DNA from: a virus
Virus record (IMG/VR): IMGVR_UViG_3300042691_041259
Location: 62,001-126,000 of that record
DNA length: 64,000 nt
Strand: one strand, 5' to 3'
In this document: one piece after another, positions 15,912 through 24,676 of the stretch
Layout of the letters: each line of letters opens with the position of its first letter
Numbering within the stretch: the first letter of the stretch is position 1
The notes under the pieces: generated by a model
Databases searched by the model: none
Seen by the model: the letters and a program-made list of their open reading frames with translations, nothing else
Told to the model about the DNA's origin: nothing
Position numbers and translations under genes: made by a program

Positions 15912-17729
15912 CTATAGAGCGCCTTCTAACCACTTCTTACGTTTGTTAGAATTTAAACCGAAAGCAATATCAATGTACTTACCCGAGGTACGGTCATTTT
16001 TGATCTTGAACATGGCTCGCTCGGCCATGACAACTTCCCAGTCCTGAATGCTTAATGAACCCAGACCCTTAAGGTAGCGGACGTTGCTCATCTTATTACC
16101 AGCCTTTTCATAATTACCAAAATCTTCCAATGAGTAAAAGTATTGCCTTTTGCTATTAACATCTATTGATGCAAGCGGCGTAATAAGAATATTGAGTTTT
16201 CCACTTTCAATTACATCAGGGAACCATTTATAGAAGAGGTTGATTACCAAGGAGGCAATGTGACCAATACCATCCGGGTCCCAGTCAGTTGCAATGGCAA
16301 CGTTTGCAAAGGTACAGCCTTTACCATTTCCAGGTTCCAGATTAAGGATGTTCATCAAGTCAATAATCTCCGCGTTGGTTCCCAAGTCCCTAACGGTGCG
16401 GGCATTCTTAATCTTACCTTTAAGTGAGTAGACTCCGTCAGTTCGAGGATCACGCTTTTGCAGAATGGATCCCATTGCCGAAGAGCCTTCCACAATAAAC
16501 AGGGTTCCTTTAGACTGAGAAGGCGGGAAGTACTTGTCGCTTACCTTTTTGTTGGCAGCTTTTTTCTTGGCCTTCAGATTATTAAGGTCTTGCTTTAGGT
16601 TTCGTTCGTCAATTTTCTTTCGAATAATCTGAAAGATTTCCGATCCAAGAAGTTGACGCTTAAGCTTTCCATAAAACTTCTTTTCCAACAGTGGTTGAAT
16701 TTCCCAGCGGCCACCTGCGTACTTGGTCTTATTTTGGTCGCCAAATTTGACAAGCTTAGGCGGAAGATTAAGAACAAACATGGTTCCATAAAATGCGTGT
16801 GCATCATTATAGTCAAACATCTCGTTTACCCAGTCATACATAATACGTTGGTGAATGCCTGAGCAGTTGGCGCCATTGATAAATGATACCGAAGTACCAT
16901 TGGCATAGCCTTCCCAGAGGAAGAAAGTTCCAACGTCGGTATGAACCTCAAGGAAGAGCTCGGGTAGAAATGGCAGGTCCAGGTTGAGTTCTTTTCCATC
17001 AAACACAAACTCAAGCTTCATGTTCTGAAGCTGTTGGTCGCGCTTGAGCAAGAACTGTCGAAACGCAAACATGGTATGAAGATACTCTTGATCCCATGTG
17101 CATCCTTTGAACGTGTCTTTTCGAGGCGTGTATGTAATAGTAGTACCAGTCTGTGCTTTGCCTACTGGTGAACATGTTTCCTCGCTCTTTTCAAAGCGAT
17201 TCCACTTGATGCAATAGTCCACTTCGCTATTGACTGTGTGAACCTCAAAAGAGTCAGATAGCATATTTACCAGAGCTGCACCAACACCATTGGTGCCTAT
17301 AAGACTTTCGGAAGAGTTTTCATTGTAAAAGTTGGATCCAGCACGTAGCATTGAGAGAGCCGTTTCCACATTACTCAAACCAGTTTTGCTGTTAGCCTTT
17401 TCAGCATTGACAAACCCGCCTCCGGTATCAACCACTTTTACTTGATTGGTCTTGGAATTGATTTCTACTCGGATCTTTGGCATTACGCCTTTCATGCGCT
17501 TGGCTTCATCAAATGCGTTATCAACAATTTCATTAAGCATCTTATAGAAGCCTACTGAAATTACTTTAGGTTTAGCAACGATTCGGCCGTTCTTACCGCC
17601 TTCATCAACTTCAATGATCTGCACTTTTTCGTCAGAGCGTTCAACCGAACCAATATACATGGTAGGTCGATGTAGTACGTGCTCAAAGTCCGAGAGAGCT
17701 ACGATTTCTTTACTGTTGTTTTTTGCCAT
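15912..17729 (-). CDS. 39: DNA topoisomerase II, ATPase/TOPRIM subunit (gp39 type)
   Basis: 605 residues, GyrB/gp39-like. The GHKL ATPase shows LHRPTMYIGS, EIVDNAFDEAKR and VDTGGGF, then an SLIGTNGVGAA lid region; the TOPRIM part shows FIVEGSSAMG and DWDPDGIGH with the metal-binding acidic residues. Together with gp52 it forms the phage type IIA topoisomerase. T4 splits the large subunit into gp39 and gp60; here it is one continuous gene. Confidence 0.93.
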   Translation of the reverse strand: MAKNNSKEIVALSDFEHVLHRPTMYIGSVERSDEKVQIIEVDEGGKNGRIVAKPKVISVGFYKMLNEIVDNAFDEAKRMKGVMPKIRVEINSKTNQVKVVDTGGGFVNAEKANSKTGLSNVETALSMLRAGSNFYNENSSESLIGTNGVGAALVNMLSDSFEVHTVNSEVDYCIKWNRFEKSEETCSPVGKAQTGTTITYTPRKDTFKGCTWDQEYLHTMFAFRQFLLKRDQQLQNMKLEFVFDGKELNLDLPFLPELFLEVHTDVGTFFLWEGYANGTSVSFINGANCSGIHQRIMYDWVNEMFDYNDAHAFYGTMFVLNLPPKLVKFGDQNKTKYAGGRWEIQPLLEKKFYGKLKRQLLGSEIFQIIRKKIDERNLKQDLNNLKAKKKAANKKVSDKYFPPSQSKGTLFIVEGSSAMGSILQKRDPRTDGVYSLKGKIKNARTVRDLGTNAEIIDLMNILNLEPGNGKGCTFANVAIATDWDPDGIGHIASLVINLFYKWFPDVIESGKLNILITPLASIDVNSKRQYFYSLEDFGNYEKAGNKMSNVRYLKGLGSLSIQDWEVVMAERAMFKIKNDRTSGKYIDIAFGLNSNKRKKWLEGAL

Positions 17730-17820
17730 TAGTTTATCTTAGAGTACATTTATTTTTGTGTACATTATTTATATTAACCCAAGTAATAAAGTTTTTCTAT
17801 GGTCACCTCTATACACTAGA

Positions 17821-19653
17821 TTAGCCTTCATTGATGACGGAATAAGATATAATCCGGATGCCTTTTTTACGGGCTTCTGCCATTTTGCTGCTAGTAGAAT
17901 TAAGATCATCGGTAAAAAGAACCTTTGCATCTTTTAAACCTGTATGGTGATAGCCTTTTGCTTTAGCAGATTCAATGAATTCTTGTTTGGTTTTAAAGCC
18001 AGCGCCTTTTGGTGAACCTGTCATTTCAAAAGAAATGCTTTCCTTTGAGATTGCTTCGGGCAGAACTACCTTAATGTATTTACTGATTTCCGCCACAGCA
18101 TTTTCATATGCTATACGTTTTGGTTGACCTGGTTCATAGCCGTTAACCACAGCTTTTTCCAAACCATGGAATGAATAATCAACTCCTGAAATGTAGTTGC
18201 CAATCTGTGTAGCAGTAGTTCTTCCCATATTACGAGAAGCCAAGATCATTAAGATTTCTTTTGGAGTAATTTCCTTGATACGGGCAAGCTGTTCAAGCAT
18301 ATTAGCCAGGATTTTTCCGTCCTTGAAACCTTTAGAGATTAAGATCTCCTTATTGAATTTGTTAGGATTCAACAATTCCAAACCGCTGCGGTAACCTACC
18401 GAAAATAGTTGTTTAATCATTGAACCGCCAACCCCGTCAAGATCCAGCCATGCTACGCCTTGGTAAAATTTATGCCATTCCAAAAGATAGCAGGATTCAT
18501 TTTCACACATTAGATGAACTCCGGTTTTAACCAATTCCGAACCACATTTACAGTGAGACGGATGCTCAAATTCTGTAACATTTCCAGGACTGATTACTCG
18601 AAGAATCTGAGGAATGATATCGCCAGATTTTGCAATAGCCACCTGTGCTCCTGGGTAAGCACCCATGTTTTTCAGATACGTGTAATTAAACAGTGCAGCT
18701 CGTGAAACGGTAGAACCATCCAGATCCACCGGTTCCATCACAGCAACTGGAGTAACCGCGCCGGTTTTACCATATTGCCAAGAAATAGATTTGATGGTAG
18801 TAACCGCCTCTTTAGGAGGAAACTTAATAGCCACTGCCCAGTTGGGATCATGGCTATTTTCACCCCAGACTGGTCGAAGGCCTTCCGGCGCCTTAATCAC
18901 AAAACCATCCAATTGGTATTCGGAAGTTTTGCGGTAATCTACCATGTCTTTGTAAGCGGCCTCAAAATTACTAGCACCGCCATAAAAGATATGAGCGGTA
19001 TGTTTGAATCCAGGAACCCGAGGTGTAACATAGATTATTTCGCCATCTTTATGTTGACGAACTTCCAGTGGTATGAAGTCAAGATCCTGAATAACTTCAG
19101 TAGGATTCTCGTCCCGGTTCAGGACGCCTGCCACATAGTTACGAGGATTCTTAAAAGAAGCGTACTTGGAATTAAAAGTAGCTATACGTATAACTACCTC
19201 GCCTCGAACTTCTACAGTTCCGCTAAGGTCAATTGTTTCTGGTAGATTGTGTTTTACCTTGTCAGTAATATCCCGACCTTTATTACCATTACCACGGGTG
19301 AGAACCTGTGAAAGACTTCCATCTACGTAAATTGCATTTGCAGCGTTTCCATCGTATTTTGGAGTGTATTCAAAAGAGTTAGATCCAAATTTATTCATCC
19401 ATGCTACCGCGGATTCAGTAGGAGGGTTTCCATCAAGAGAAGCTTGATACTTTGCCAGAGACAGCATTGGCGATGGATGAGAATACTTGGCTTTACGATC
19501 ATCGGCACCTACGATATACGGAACATCAGAACCAAGAGAAAGCAAGTCTGCTTCCAAACGGTCAAATTCATCATCAGTAAGAATAGGGGTTCCACTATAA
19601 TAGGCTTCCTTAGCAGCCATGTATTGTTGTTCTAAATCGAAACGGTTACTCAT
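17821..19653 (-). CDS. ligA: NAD+-dependent DNA ligase (LigA type)
   Basis: 610 residues. It has an N-terminal domain Ia (YYSGTPILTDDEFDRLE), HPSPMLSL, and the adenylation motif TPKYDGN with lysine K99, then an OB fold, a four-cysteine zinc finger (CKCGSEL ... CENESC), helix-hairpin-helix segments and a C-terminal BRCT-like domain. Domain Ia is the NMN-binding mark of NAD-dependent ligases. T4 itself uses an ATP-dependent ligase, so this is a different solution. It lies about 90 bases upstream of the topoisomerase subunit. Confidence 0.93.
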   Translation of the reverse strand: MSNRFDLEQQYMAAKEAYYSGTPILTDDEFDRLEADLLSLGSDVPYIVGADDRKAKYSHPSPMLSLAKYQASLDGNPPTESAVAWMNKFGSNSFEYTPKYDGNAANAIYVDGSLSQVLTRGNGNKGRDITDKVKHNLPETIDLSGTVEVRGEVVIRIATFNSKYASFKNPRNYVAGVLNRDENPTEVIQDLDFIPLEVRQHKDGEIIYVTPRVPGFKHTAHIFYGGASNFEAAYKDMVDYRKTSEYQLDGFVIKAPEGLRPVWGENSHDPNWAVAIKFPPKEAVTTIKSISWQYGKTGAVTPVAVMEPVDLDGSTVSRAALFNYTYLKNMGAYPGAQVAIAKSGDIIPQILRVISPGNVTEFEHPSHCKCGSELVKTGVHLMCENESCYLLEWHKFYQGVAWLDLDGVGGSMIKQLFSVGYRSGLELLNPNKFNKEILISKGFKDGKILANMLEQLARIKEITPKEILMILASRNMGRTTATQIGNYISGVDYSFHGLEKAVVNGYEPGQPKRIAYENAVAEISKYIKVVLPEAISKESISFEMTGSPKGAGFKTKQEFIESAKAKGYHHTGLKDAKVLFTDDLNSTSSKMAEARKKGIRIISYSVINEG

Positions 19654-19680
19654 TTGGTTTTTATTGACAGTATAAAAATA

Positions 19681-19715
19681 ACCAAAAAAGCCGAAAGAAA
19701 AAAATCTTTCGGCTT
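19681..19715 (-). terminator. Intrinsic terminator
   Basis: An 11-bp perfect stem (AAGCCGAAAGA and complement) with a 6-base loop, followed on the minus strand by TTTTTTGG. It terminates the small gene that ends at 19742. Confidence 0.85.
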
Positions 19716-19741
19716 AAAGTTATTAACAATTTTACTGCTTA

Positions 19742-19939
19742 TTAGAATCCTTTTGTGGCAATACCTTTTTCAATGGCTTCCAATGCTTTTGCTTCTGAGA
19801 GCATTGCATTCATTTTATTGCCATATGAGTTTAAGCCTTTTGCCATGTAACCACCGCGTGAAGTTTTTACGATAGTACATTCTGTGAACGGTACGTTCTT
19901 TTCCTTACGTTTCAAATCGTAAGCTGTCAAATTTTCCAT
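19742..19939 (-). CDS. Small hypothetical protein, 65 aa
   Basis: MENLTAYDLKRKEKNVPF... with ATG at 19939. An upstream in-frame ATG at 19981 would include the GATATATAG element and overlap the previous gene, so 19939 is preferred. A strand pair (ECTIVKTSRGGYMAKG) followed by a helix; no known family. Own candidate late promoter and own terminator, so it is probably a short monocistronic message. Confidence 0.75.
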   Translation of the reverse strand: MENLTAYDLKRKEKNVPFTECTIVKTSRGGYMAKGLNSYGNKMNAMLSEAKALEAIEKGIATKGF

Positions 19940-19964
19940 GATGTTTTTTTGTAGTTTAGTTTGG

Positions 19965-19973
19965 CTATATATC
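19965..19973 (-). promoter_or_regulatory. Candidate late promoter (GATATATAG)
   Basis: GATATATAG on the minus strand, 25 bases before the ATG at 19939. It overlaps the stop of the preceding gene. Confidence 0.45.
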
Positions 19974-20658
19974 AAAAGCATCTATCTTCCAACTGCTGAA
20001 GTATCGCACACTTTTCGTATTGCTCGGCTTGCAGGTACATACCTTTGATAAGGTCCAACACTCGTTTAAGGTTTTCCTTTTTGGTGCGGACTGTTACCAG
20101 GCTCTCATCCAAGAGTACTCCGTTCTGAAATTGTATTGGAGAGGCTGTAATGTAGTTGTATACCTTTTCCAAGAATTCGGCGGTGCCTTCATCAATTACC
20201 ACTTCTCCAATTGGAGGCTCATAAGTGTATTCCTCTTTTGGCGTAAAGTTGAACTGTGAATTAAAGAACTCTATTGGATTGACTGTCCAATCTGGGTTTT
20301 CCTCTTTTAATTTCTTTAAGGCCAAGGCATTTTGCAGAGAAAGCAGCATACCGCTATCCACCATGTCTGATGTAACAAATTGATCTTCGTATTCCATCAG
20401 ATCCCAGTCTCTTGGAAGCTGTTGCGGAGGTACCACCACAATTTCTCCGTACAAGGCCACTTCAAAAAAGAACGAAGCAAGCTCGTTGTATTGAGAATCA
20501 TTTATGGCTTTTTCTTTCTGCATTACCCAAACTGGTCCCACTTTAAAAGGTTCCACCCAACCTCCTACAAGGTCATTGAGCTCGTCAATAGTGAAGGTCG
20601 TTCCGTTTTCTGGACGGAACGACCTTACGATCTTTTCAGTTGTTAGTATAATTGCCAT
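19972..20658 (-). CDS. DUF3846-like N-terminus with UVR-like C-terminal motif
   Basis: 228 residues from the ATG at 20658, three bases after the ribonucleotide reductase stop. Residues about 20-70 (TIDELNDLVGGWVEPFKVG ... NDSQYNELASFF) resemble DUF3846, a small phage-borne domain. The last 25 residues (LIKGMYLQAEQYEKCAILQQ) have the spacing of a UVR motif, the UvrB-UvrC interaction helix pair. The middle is unassigned. Role unknown; an ATG at 20691 would overlap the reductase. Confidence 0.6.
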   Translation of the reverse strand: MAIILTTEKIVRSFRPENGTTFTIDELNDLVGGWVEPFKVGPVWVMQKEKAINDSQYNELASFFFEVALYGEIVVVPPQQLPRDWDLMEYEDQFVTSDMVDSGMLLSLQNALALKKLKEENPDWTVNPIEFFNSQFNFTPKEEYTYEPPIGEVVIDEGTAEFLEKVYNYITASPIQFQNGVLLDESLVTVRTKKENLKRVLDLIKGMYLQAEQYEKCAILQQLEDRCF

Positions 20659-20660
20659 TG

Positions 20661-22517
20661 TTATACGATTTCGCAGGCCCCACCAGCGCATGCAGCTTCT
20701 CCTTTCAGATCGGTTGCATCTTCAATTTCGATTACTTTAGTGAGGTCTACATTATGTAAATTTTGGTACAGCTCATTAAATTGTTCTTCGGTGATATTTT
20801 CAAACGGAGCCTGAACATAGGTACCACCGTCATACGGAAGTACTGATAGTCCATTGTAGTATTTGCGGTTCTTCCACATCCATTCGCCAACAGTTGCCCA
20901 CTCGTCTTCTTTGATAGAAACTGTAGCAGATACGTTATGACTATTGTAACCACTTTTGTGACCGGGCTTAATCCATTCGCTGCTGAATTTCTTTACACGG
21001 TTGAGAAGATCCAAAGCAGACTCAGTACGAAGGATAGCACCTTTAGGAGCTCTTTGTGGAATTTCAATTACCGCTGTAGTATGAGGAGAGAAGAACTCGT
21101 CCTTTACCAGTTCTGGATGATTTTCAGCCAGGTAGTTGTAAATTGCCTCGTTCTTTCCTACGCGTACTCGGCGGATGTAGAAGTCGTTATGCCAAGCGTG
21201 AATACCAGATGATGAACCTACAACAAGAGAAGTAGTTCCGCTAGGCTTAACAGTGGTGGTACGAGCTGCAGGATTGATTCCAATAACAGCAGCCACTCTT
21301 TCATTCTCAGCACGAACCGCTTTTGAAGCAGCTGTGAGATCGTAATTAAGGACTGCGCCCGAACCAATGCCGGTCATGCCAACACCTACCAGTGCATCTT
21401 TCTCAGTAGTACGCTTCCAAACTGGACGGAGGTAGTGAAAGTCTGTGTAGCCAGCTTGGAGCGTTCCAATAAACGCTGCAGCTTTAGCACGTTCTACCAA
21501 GTCTTCTTGGCTTTCCACATCGCTAACATTCATTTCTGTAAGATTGCAAAACTGGAAAGGACGCAGAGCAATTTCACAGCATGGATTGGTTCCCCAATCT
21601 TTGTCGTTTGAGAAGTATAAACCAGGTTCACCTGATCCCGATGCTTCAATTTTCTTCCAAATATCTTGAAACTCTTCCTCGGTGATACGATTACGAATGA
21701 TTACTGCGCTATTGTTTGAGCGACCGCGCTGTGGGTTAAGTTCCCACCAGTTGCCAAACTTGCAAGTAAGCATTTCATCGTCATCAAAAGAGAACAGAGA
21801 AATCAAGGCAGCACGACGGATACCACCGGCAAGTACCGCATCAGCAATATGGCAAACAATATCGTGAACCTCAATAGGAGAAAGCTTGTCGCCATTTTCC
21901 TTACGGTCCAGGATAAGTTCCAAATTACTTAGGCAGCGCTTAAGTGGCTCAGGTCCAGGAGCCTTACCACCGGATGTTACAAGACGAGCACCCTTTGGAC
22001 GAACATCGCTAAAATCAAAGACTGGCTTATAGCCTCCATGAAAATACGACTTCATCAAAAACTTCACGGCATCAGCCCATCCTTCAATACTGTCGCCTAC
22101 AAGGAAACGGCGGTTTTTCTTGGGTTTGATGATTTCAGGAAGTTTTTCTACGTGATGGGATTGAACAGAATAGCCAACACCTGTTCCTCCTAATAATAGG
22201 AACATCACTTCGCCAAACGCTCTCCAGTCGTCAACTGGAAGGTAGGCACAATTAAAAATACGGTTCGGTGAAATTTCGATAGGTTTTCCACCAAATTGCA
22301 TACTTCTCATAGAAGGCAGAACCTTCTTGGTCTTTACAAAATTCTCGTAAACGTTTTCAATTTCGTCGGATAAGGCAGGGTACTTCTTCTTATGCATTTC
22401 TTTGTTGCGGTCAGAAATTTCTTCCCATGTTTCTCTGCGTTGTTTGTCCTCTTGGTACTTCGAGTACTTCATAAAGACTGTGATATCACTGAGGATATCA
22501 ATGGATTTGTCCTTCAT
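20661..22517 (-). CDS. nrdJ: Ribonucleotide reductase, adenosylcobalamin-dependent (class II)
   Basis: 618 residues. Makes deoxyribonucleotides using B12, with no oxygen or radical-subunit requirement. Visible: first redox cysteine in FNCAYLPVDD, the LGGTGVGYSVQ loop, the active-site NPCCEIAL (Asn, Cys, Glu), and a C-terminal redox pair in CAGGACEIV. The length and the N-terminal pattern fit the monomeric type. No NrdB radical subunit is nearby, in keeping with class II. T4 encodes class Ia instead. The host must supply or import cobalamin. Confidence 0.92.
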   Translation of the reverse strand: MKDKSIDILSDITVFMKYSKYQEDKQRRETWEEISDRNKEMHKKKYPALSDEIENVYENFVKTKKVLPSMRSMQFGGKPIEISPNRIFNCAYLPVDDWRAFGEVMFLLLGGTGVGYSVQSHHVEKLPEIIKPKKNRRFLVGDSIEGWADAVKFLMKSYFHGGYKPVFDFSDVRPKGARLVTSGGKAPGPEPLKRCLSNLELILDRKENGDKLSPIEVHDIVCHIADAVLAGGIRRAALISLFSFDDDEMLTCKFGNWWELNPQRGRSNNSAVIIRNRITEEEFQDIWKKIEASGSGEPGLYFSNDKDWGTNPCCEIALRPFQFCNLTEMNVSDVESQEDLVERAKAAAFIGTLQAGYTDFHYLRPVWKRTTEKDALVGVGMTGIGSGAVLNYDLTAASKAVRAENERVAAVIGINPAARTTTVKPSGTTSLVVGSSSGIHAWHNDFYIRRVRVGKNEAIYNYLAENHPELVKDEFFSPHTTAVIEIPQRAPKGAILRTESALDLLNRVKKFSSEWIKPGHKSGYNSHNVSATVSIKEDEWATVGEWMWKNRKYYNGLSVLPYDGGTYVQAPFENITEEQFNELYQNLHNVDLTKVIEIEDATDLKGEAACAGGACEIV

Positions 22518-22566
22518 TGTTGTTGGCTATTGTAATTTTTTTGATTGTTGAGGGTCCTTGAGGGGT

Positions 22567-23946
22567 TCAAACTATATATTTTTTCAATTCCTCAATCTCC
22601 TGTTCTATTTCCTGAGCGGTCTTCTTGGCCGCCTTTCTTTTTCCATAGTATTCAACCAGGATACTTTTGAATACCGATTCTTCATCTCGCGTAAAGATTG
22701 CGCCTGACGCTGTTTTAATGTACTTTTCCAGATCCACTTCTTCGCCAGGTGCCACGTTCTTTACGTAACTTTCCGGAGAGATATTCCACTGCCTCATTAC
22801 CGTCGGGTACAGAGAAGCGAAGTCAAAGGAGGTAACCCACTGATAGAGTCCGGTCTTGGGCTCGTGCACAAAAGCACCTTCATAAGCCTCGCGCTTTTTC
22901 TTGGAAGTATCCGCCTTTGGAAATACTCGATTTCTTCGGCAGTTTTCTCGAGCCATTGCAGCTTCCGCCATCCAGATTGGAGAATACGCTCGAGTGGCTT
23001 CCACCTTGGAAATGTTTCCTAGTTTGAGGAACGCCATCATGGTGTTCAGCTTACGGTCAATCATCTGTACAAGCTTGGCATCCACCGCATTATAGAAAAC
23101 GTATTGGTCAAAGTCAGATTCGTAAAGCTCTTGAAGAGTACCCGAGTACTTTACCTTTTGTACGCCTAATGCAGCTTTGGCTACCCAGTCCAGTGTATTG
23201 TTTTCTTTTACATCAATACTTCTATCCCACTTCTTATATACATCCAAATAATCCACTACCAATCGGTGCTGTGGAAGTTCATCTTGTCCTACAAGCTTTC
23301 GAGAAGGAGAAGCGGCAGAAGGATCAATATTGAGACGTTTGCAGCGGTTAATCAAATAAGTCCAGTCAAAACCTATGAAGTTCCAACCAGTGATTACCGG
23401 CATTTTTTGAATTGCCTTGTAAAAGAATGTGTATAACATATCATACTCAGACTTAAAGTACAAGTAACTAAAGTCAACTTCCTCTTTCAGATATTCATTA
23501 ATGCGCTTTCCAATTGACTCAATCTCCTCGGCTTTGAGAACTTTGGTTCCCATTACAATGATCTTGTTTTCTCGGCAAAAAGCCACTGTGGTTACAGGAA
23601 ACTTGGCAGTCTCTGGCTTAGGCCACTCATCGGTAACTTCTACCTCGATATCCACAAAGAACTTCTTGGGTATGTTGAACTCGTAAATGTCACGAGTCTC
23701 TTCTTCGGGAAGAGACCATAAGTATTCTTCCAACCTCCACTTACTCAAGAATTTTGCTCTTCTTTTTTTCACAGCCTTCCCATCCCAGCTCTTAACGCCC
23801 GGTTCAGCCTGACGATCTCGCTCATCGCAGTATTCCCATTCATACATTTCTGATGACGGAATGAGAAACTTTTTAATGGCAATGTCGCCGTCCTTGTCAA
23901 AAAAGGATATTTGAAGAGTTGAATCTCTTTGTTCGATATCTATCAT
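22567..23946 (-). CDS. 43A: DNA polymerase B, N-terminal half (exonuclease and motif A)
   Basis: 459 residues. The 3'-5' exonuclease motifs are FVDIEVEV (Exo I, D99 and E101), NFIGFDWTYLI (Exo II) and YNAVDA (Exo III); motif A is DFASLYPTVMRQWNISP. The protein ends in a helix (KKTAQEIEQEIEELKK) that should be half of the fingers. Motifs B and C are in the separate gene at 8813-9997. The start overlaps the dUTPase stop. No intein-like ends are visible, so the halves probably associate without splicing. Confidence 0.92.
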   Translation of the reverse strand: MIDIEQRDSTLQISFFDKDGDIAIKKFLIPSSEMYEWEYCDERDRQAEPGVKSWDGKAVKKRRAKFLSKWRLEEYLWSLPEEETRDIYEFNIPKKFFVDIEVEVTDEWPKPETAKFPVTTVAFCRENKIIVMGTKVLKAEEIESIGKRINEYLKEEVDFSYLYFKSEYDMLYTFFYKAIQKMPVITGWNFIGFDWTYLINRCKRLNIDPSAASPSRKLVGQDELPQHRLVVDYLDVYKKWDRSIDVKENNTLDWVAKAALGVQKVKYSGTLQELYESDFDQYVFYNAVDAKLVQMIDRKLNTMMAFLKLGNISKVEATRAYSPIWMAEAAMARENCRRNRVFPKADTSKKKREAYEGAFVHEPKTGLYQWVTSFDFASLYPTVMRQWNISPESYVKNVAPGEEVDLEKYIKTASGAIFTRDEESVFKSILVEYYGKRKAAKKTAQEIEQEIEELKKYIV

Positions 23947-24434
23947 GCATTTCCAGTTGAGCCAAACCCGCCTGCGCCACGGTCTGTTGTTTCTGTATAG
24001 AGTTCTTCCATCGGAACTTCCAATGTGCTTGCGTAATTGATAGGAATAAGCAAGAATTGAACCAGCTTTTCTCCCGGTGTAATTGTTACCGTTCCTGTAT
24101 CATTTACGTAGTTTCCATCTGTAAAGTATTCCTTGTTTTCATTGGTATTGATCATATTGATATGAACCTCACCTTGGTAGTCTTCATCAACTACGCATGC
24201 GCCTACAATCAATCCAGTTTTAGAGGCCACGCCGCTCTTATTGAAAGCAATTAGGGCATGCCCTGCTGGTATGTTGACCTTAATCCCACTTGGAATCAAG
24301 ATCCGATCTCCTGGTAAGACTACTCGAGGCTGCCCATTGTTCCAGTCGTTAGGAACAAAAAAGTCCACTCCCGCGGACTGAGCAGTTCCTCGAGACGGAG
24401 ATTTCACGTCTCGAAGTTTGCTGTACTTAATCAT
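23943..24434 (-). CDS. dut: dUTPase
   Basis: 163 residues from the ATG at 24434 (an ATG at 24509 is open but covers the TGAATATAA element). Trimeric dUTPase motifs are in order: SAGVDFF, NKSGVASKTGL, VVDEDYQGEV, the TPGEKLVQFLL strand and the glycine-rich RGAGGFGSTG tail. It hydrolyses dUTP to dUMP, keeping uracil out of DNA and feeding dTMP synthesis. It overlaps the polymerase N-terminal half by four bases. Confidence 0.93.
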   Translation of the reverse strand: MIKYSKLRDVKSPSRGTAQSAGVDFFVPNDWNNGQPRVVLPGDRILIPSGIKVNIPAGHALIAFNKSGVASKTGLIVGACVVDEDYQGEVHINMINTNENKEYFTDGNYVNDTGTVTITPGEKLVQFLLIPINYASTLEVPMEELYTETTDRGAGGFGSTGNA

Positions 24435-24457
24435 GTATATGTTTTTTGAATTTGATT

Positions 24458-24466
24458 TTATATTCA
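24458..24466 (-). promoter_or_regulatory. Candidate early/middle upstream element (TGAATATAA)
   Basis: TGAATATAA followed by AATC on the minus strand, 23 bases before the dUTPase ATG. It drives leftward from the divergent region 24435-24676. Confidence 0.45.
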
Positions 24467-24582
24467 CGGCCGTTACCAGGTTTTCCAAATTGTATAATAT
24501 GTTTATCAAAACTTTTTGCCAAAGGTGTATAAAATAGTTATCAGAACGGTTAGGAGTAAGACTATCTAGCTAGGCACTGAGC

Positions 24583-24615
24583 TATGTCAATTAGACACTT
24601 CATTATGTCAATTAG
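24583..24615. repeat. Two direct repeats TATGTCAATTAG upstream of hsp20
   Basis: TATGTCAATTAG occurs at 24583-24594 and 24604-24615, 21 bases apart, two helical turns, in the 242-base divergent spacer between dUTPase and hsp20. This layout suits a pair of operator sites on one face of the helix. The rest of the spacer has a CTAGCTAG palindrome near 24566 and nothing else I can identify. Confidence 0.5.
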
Positions 24616-24676
24616 TCATAAAAAGAGCACTGGCACACTTTTGATAGATTATTAGGAAAAAACAAAATATAAAACT

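Noticed and set aside
22571-22580. AAATATATAG as a late promoter of the ribonucleotide reductase
   Set aside because: It overlaps polymerase coding sequence, is 53 bases from the ATG, differs from the common 9-mer, and RNR would not be expected to be late.
8813-23946. Split intein joining the polymerase halves
   Set aside because: Neither half has intein-like blocks at the junction; the N-terminal half ends with a fingers helix and the C-terminal half begins with a normal short start.
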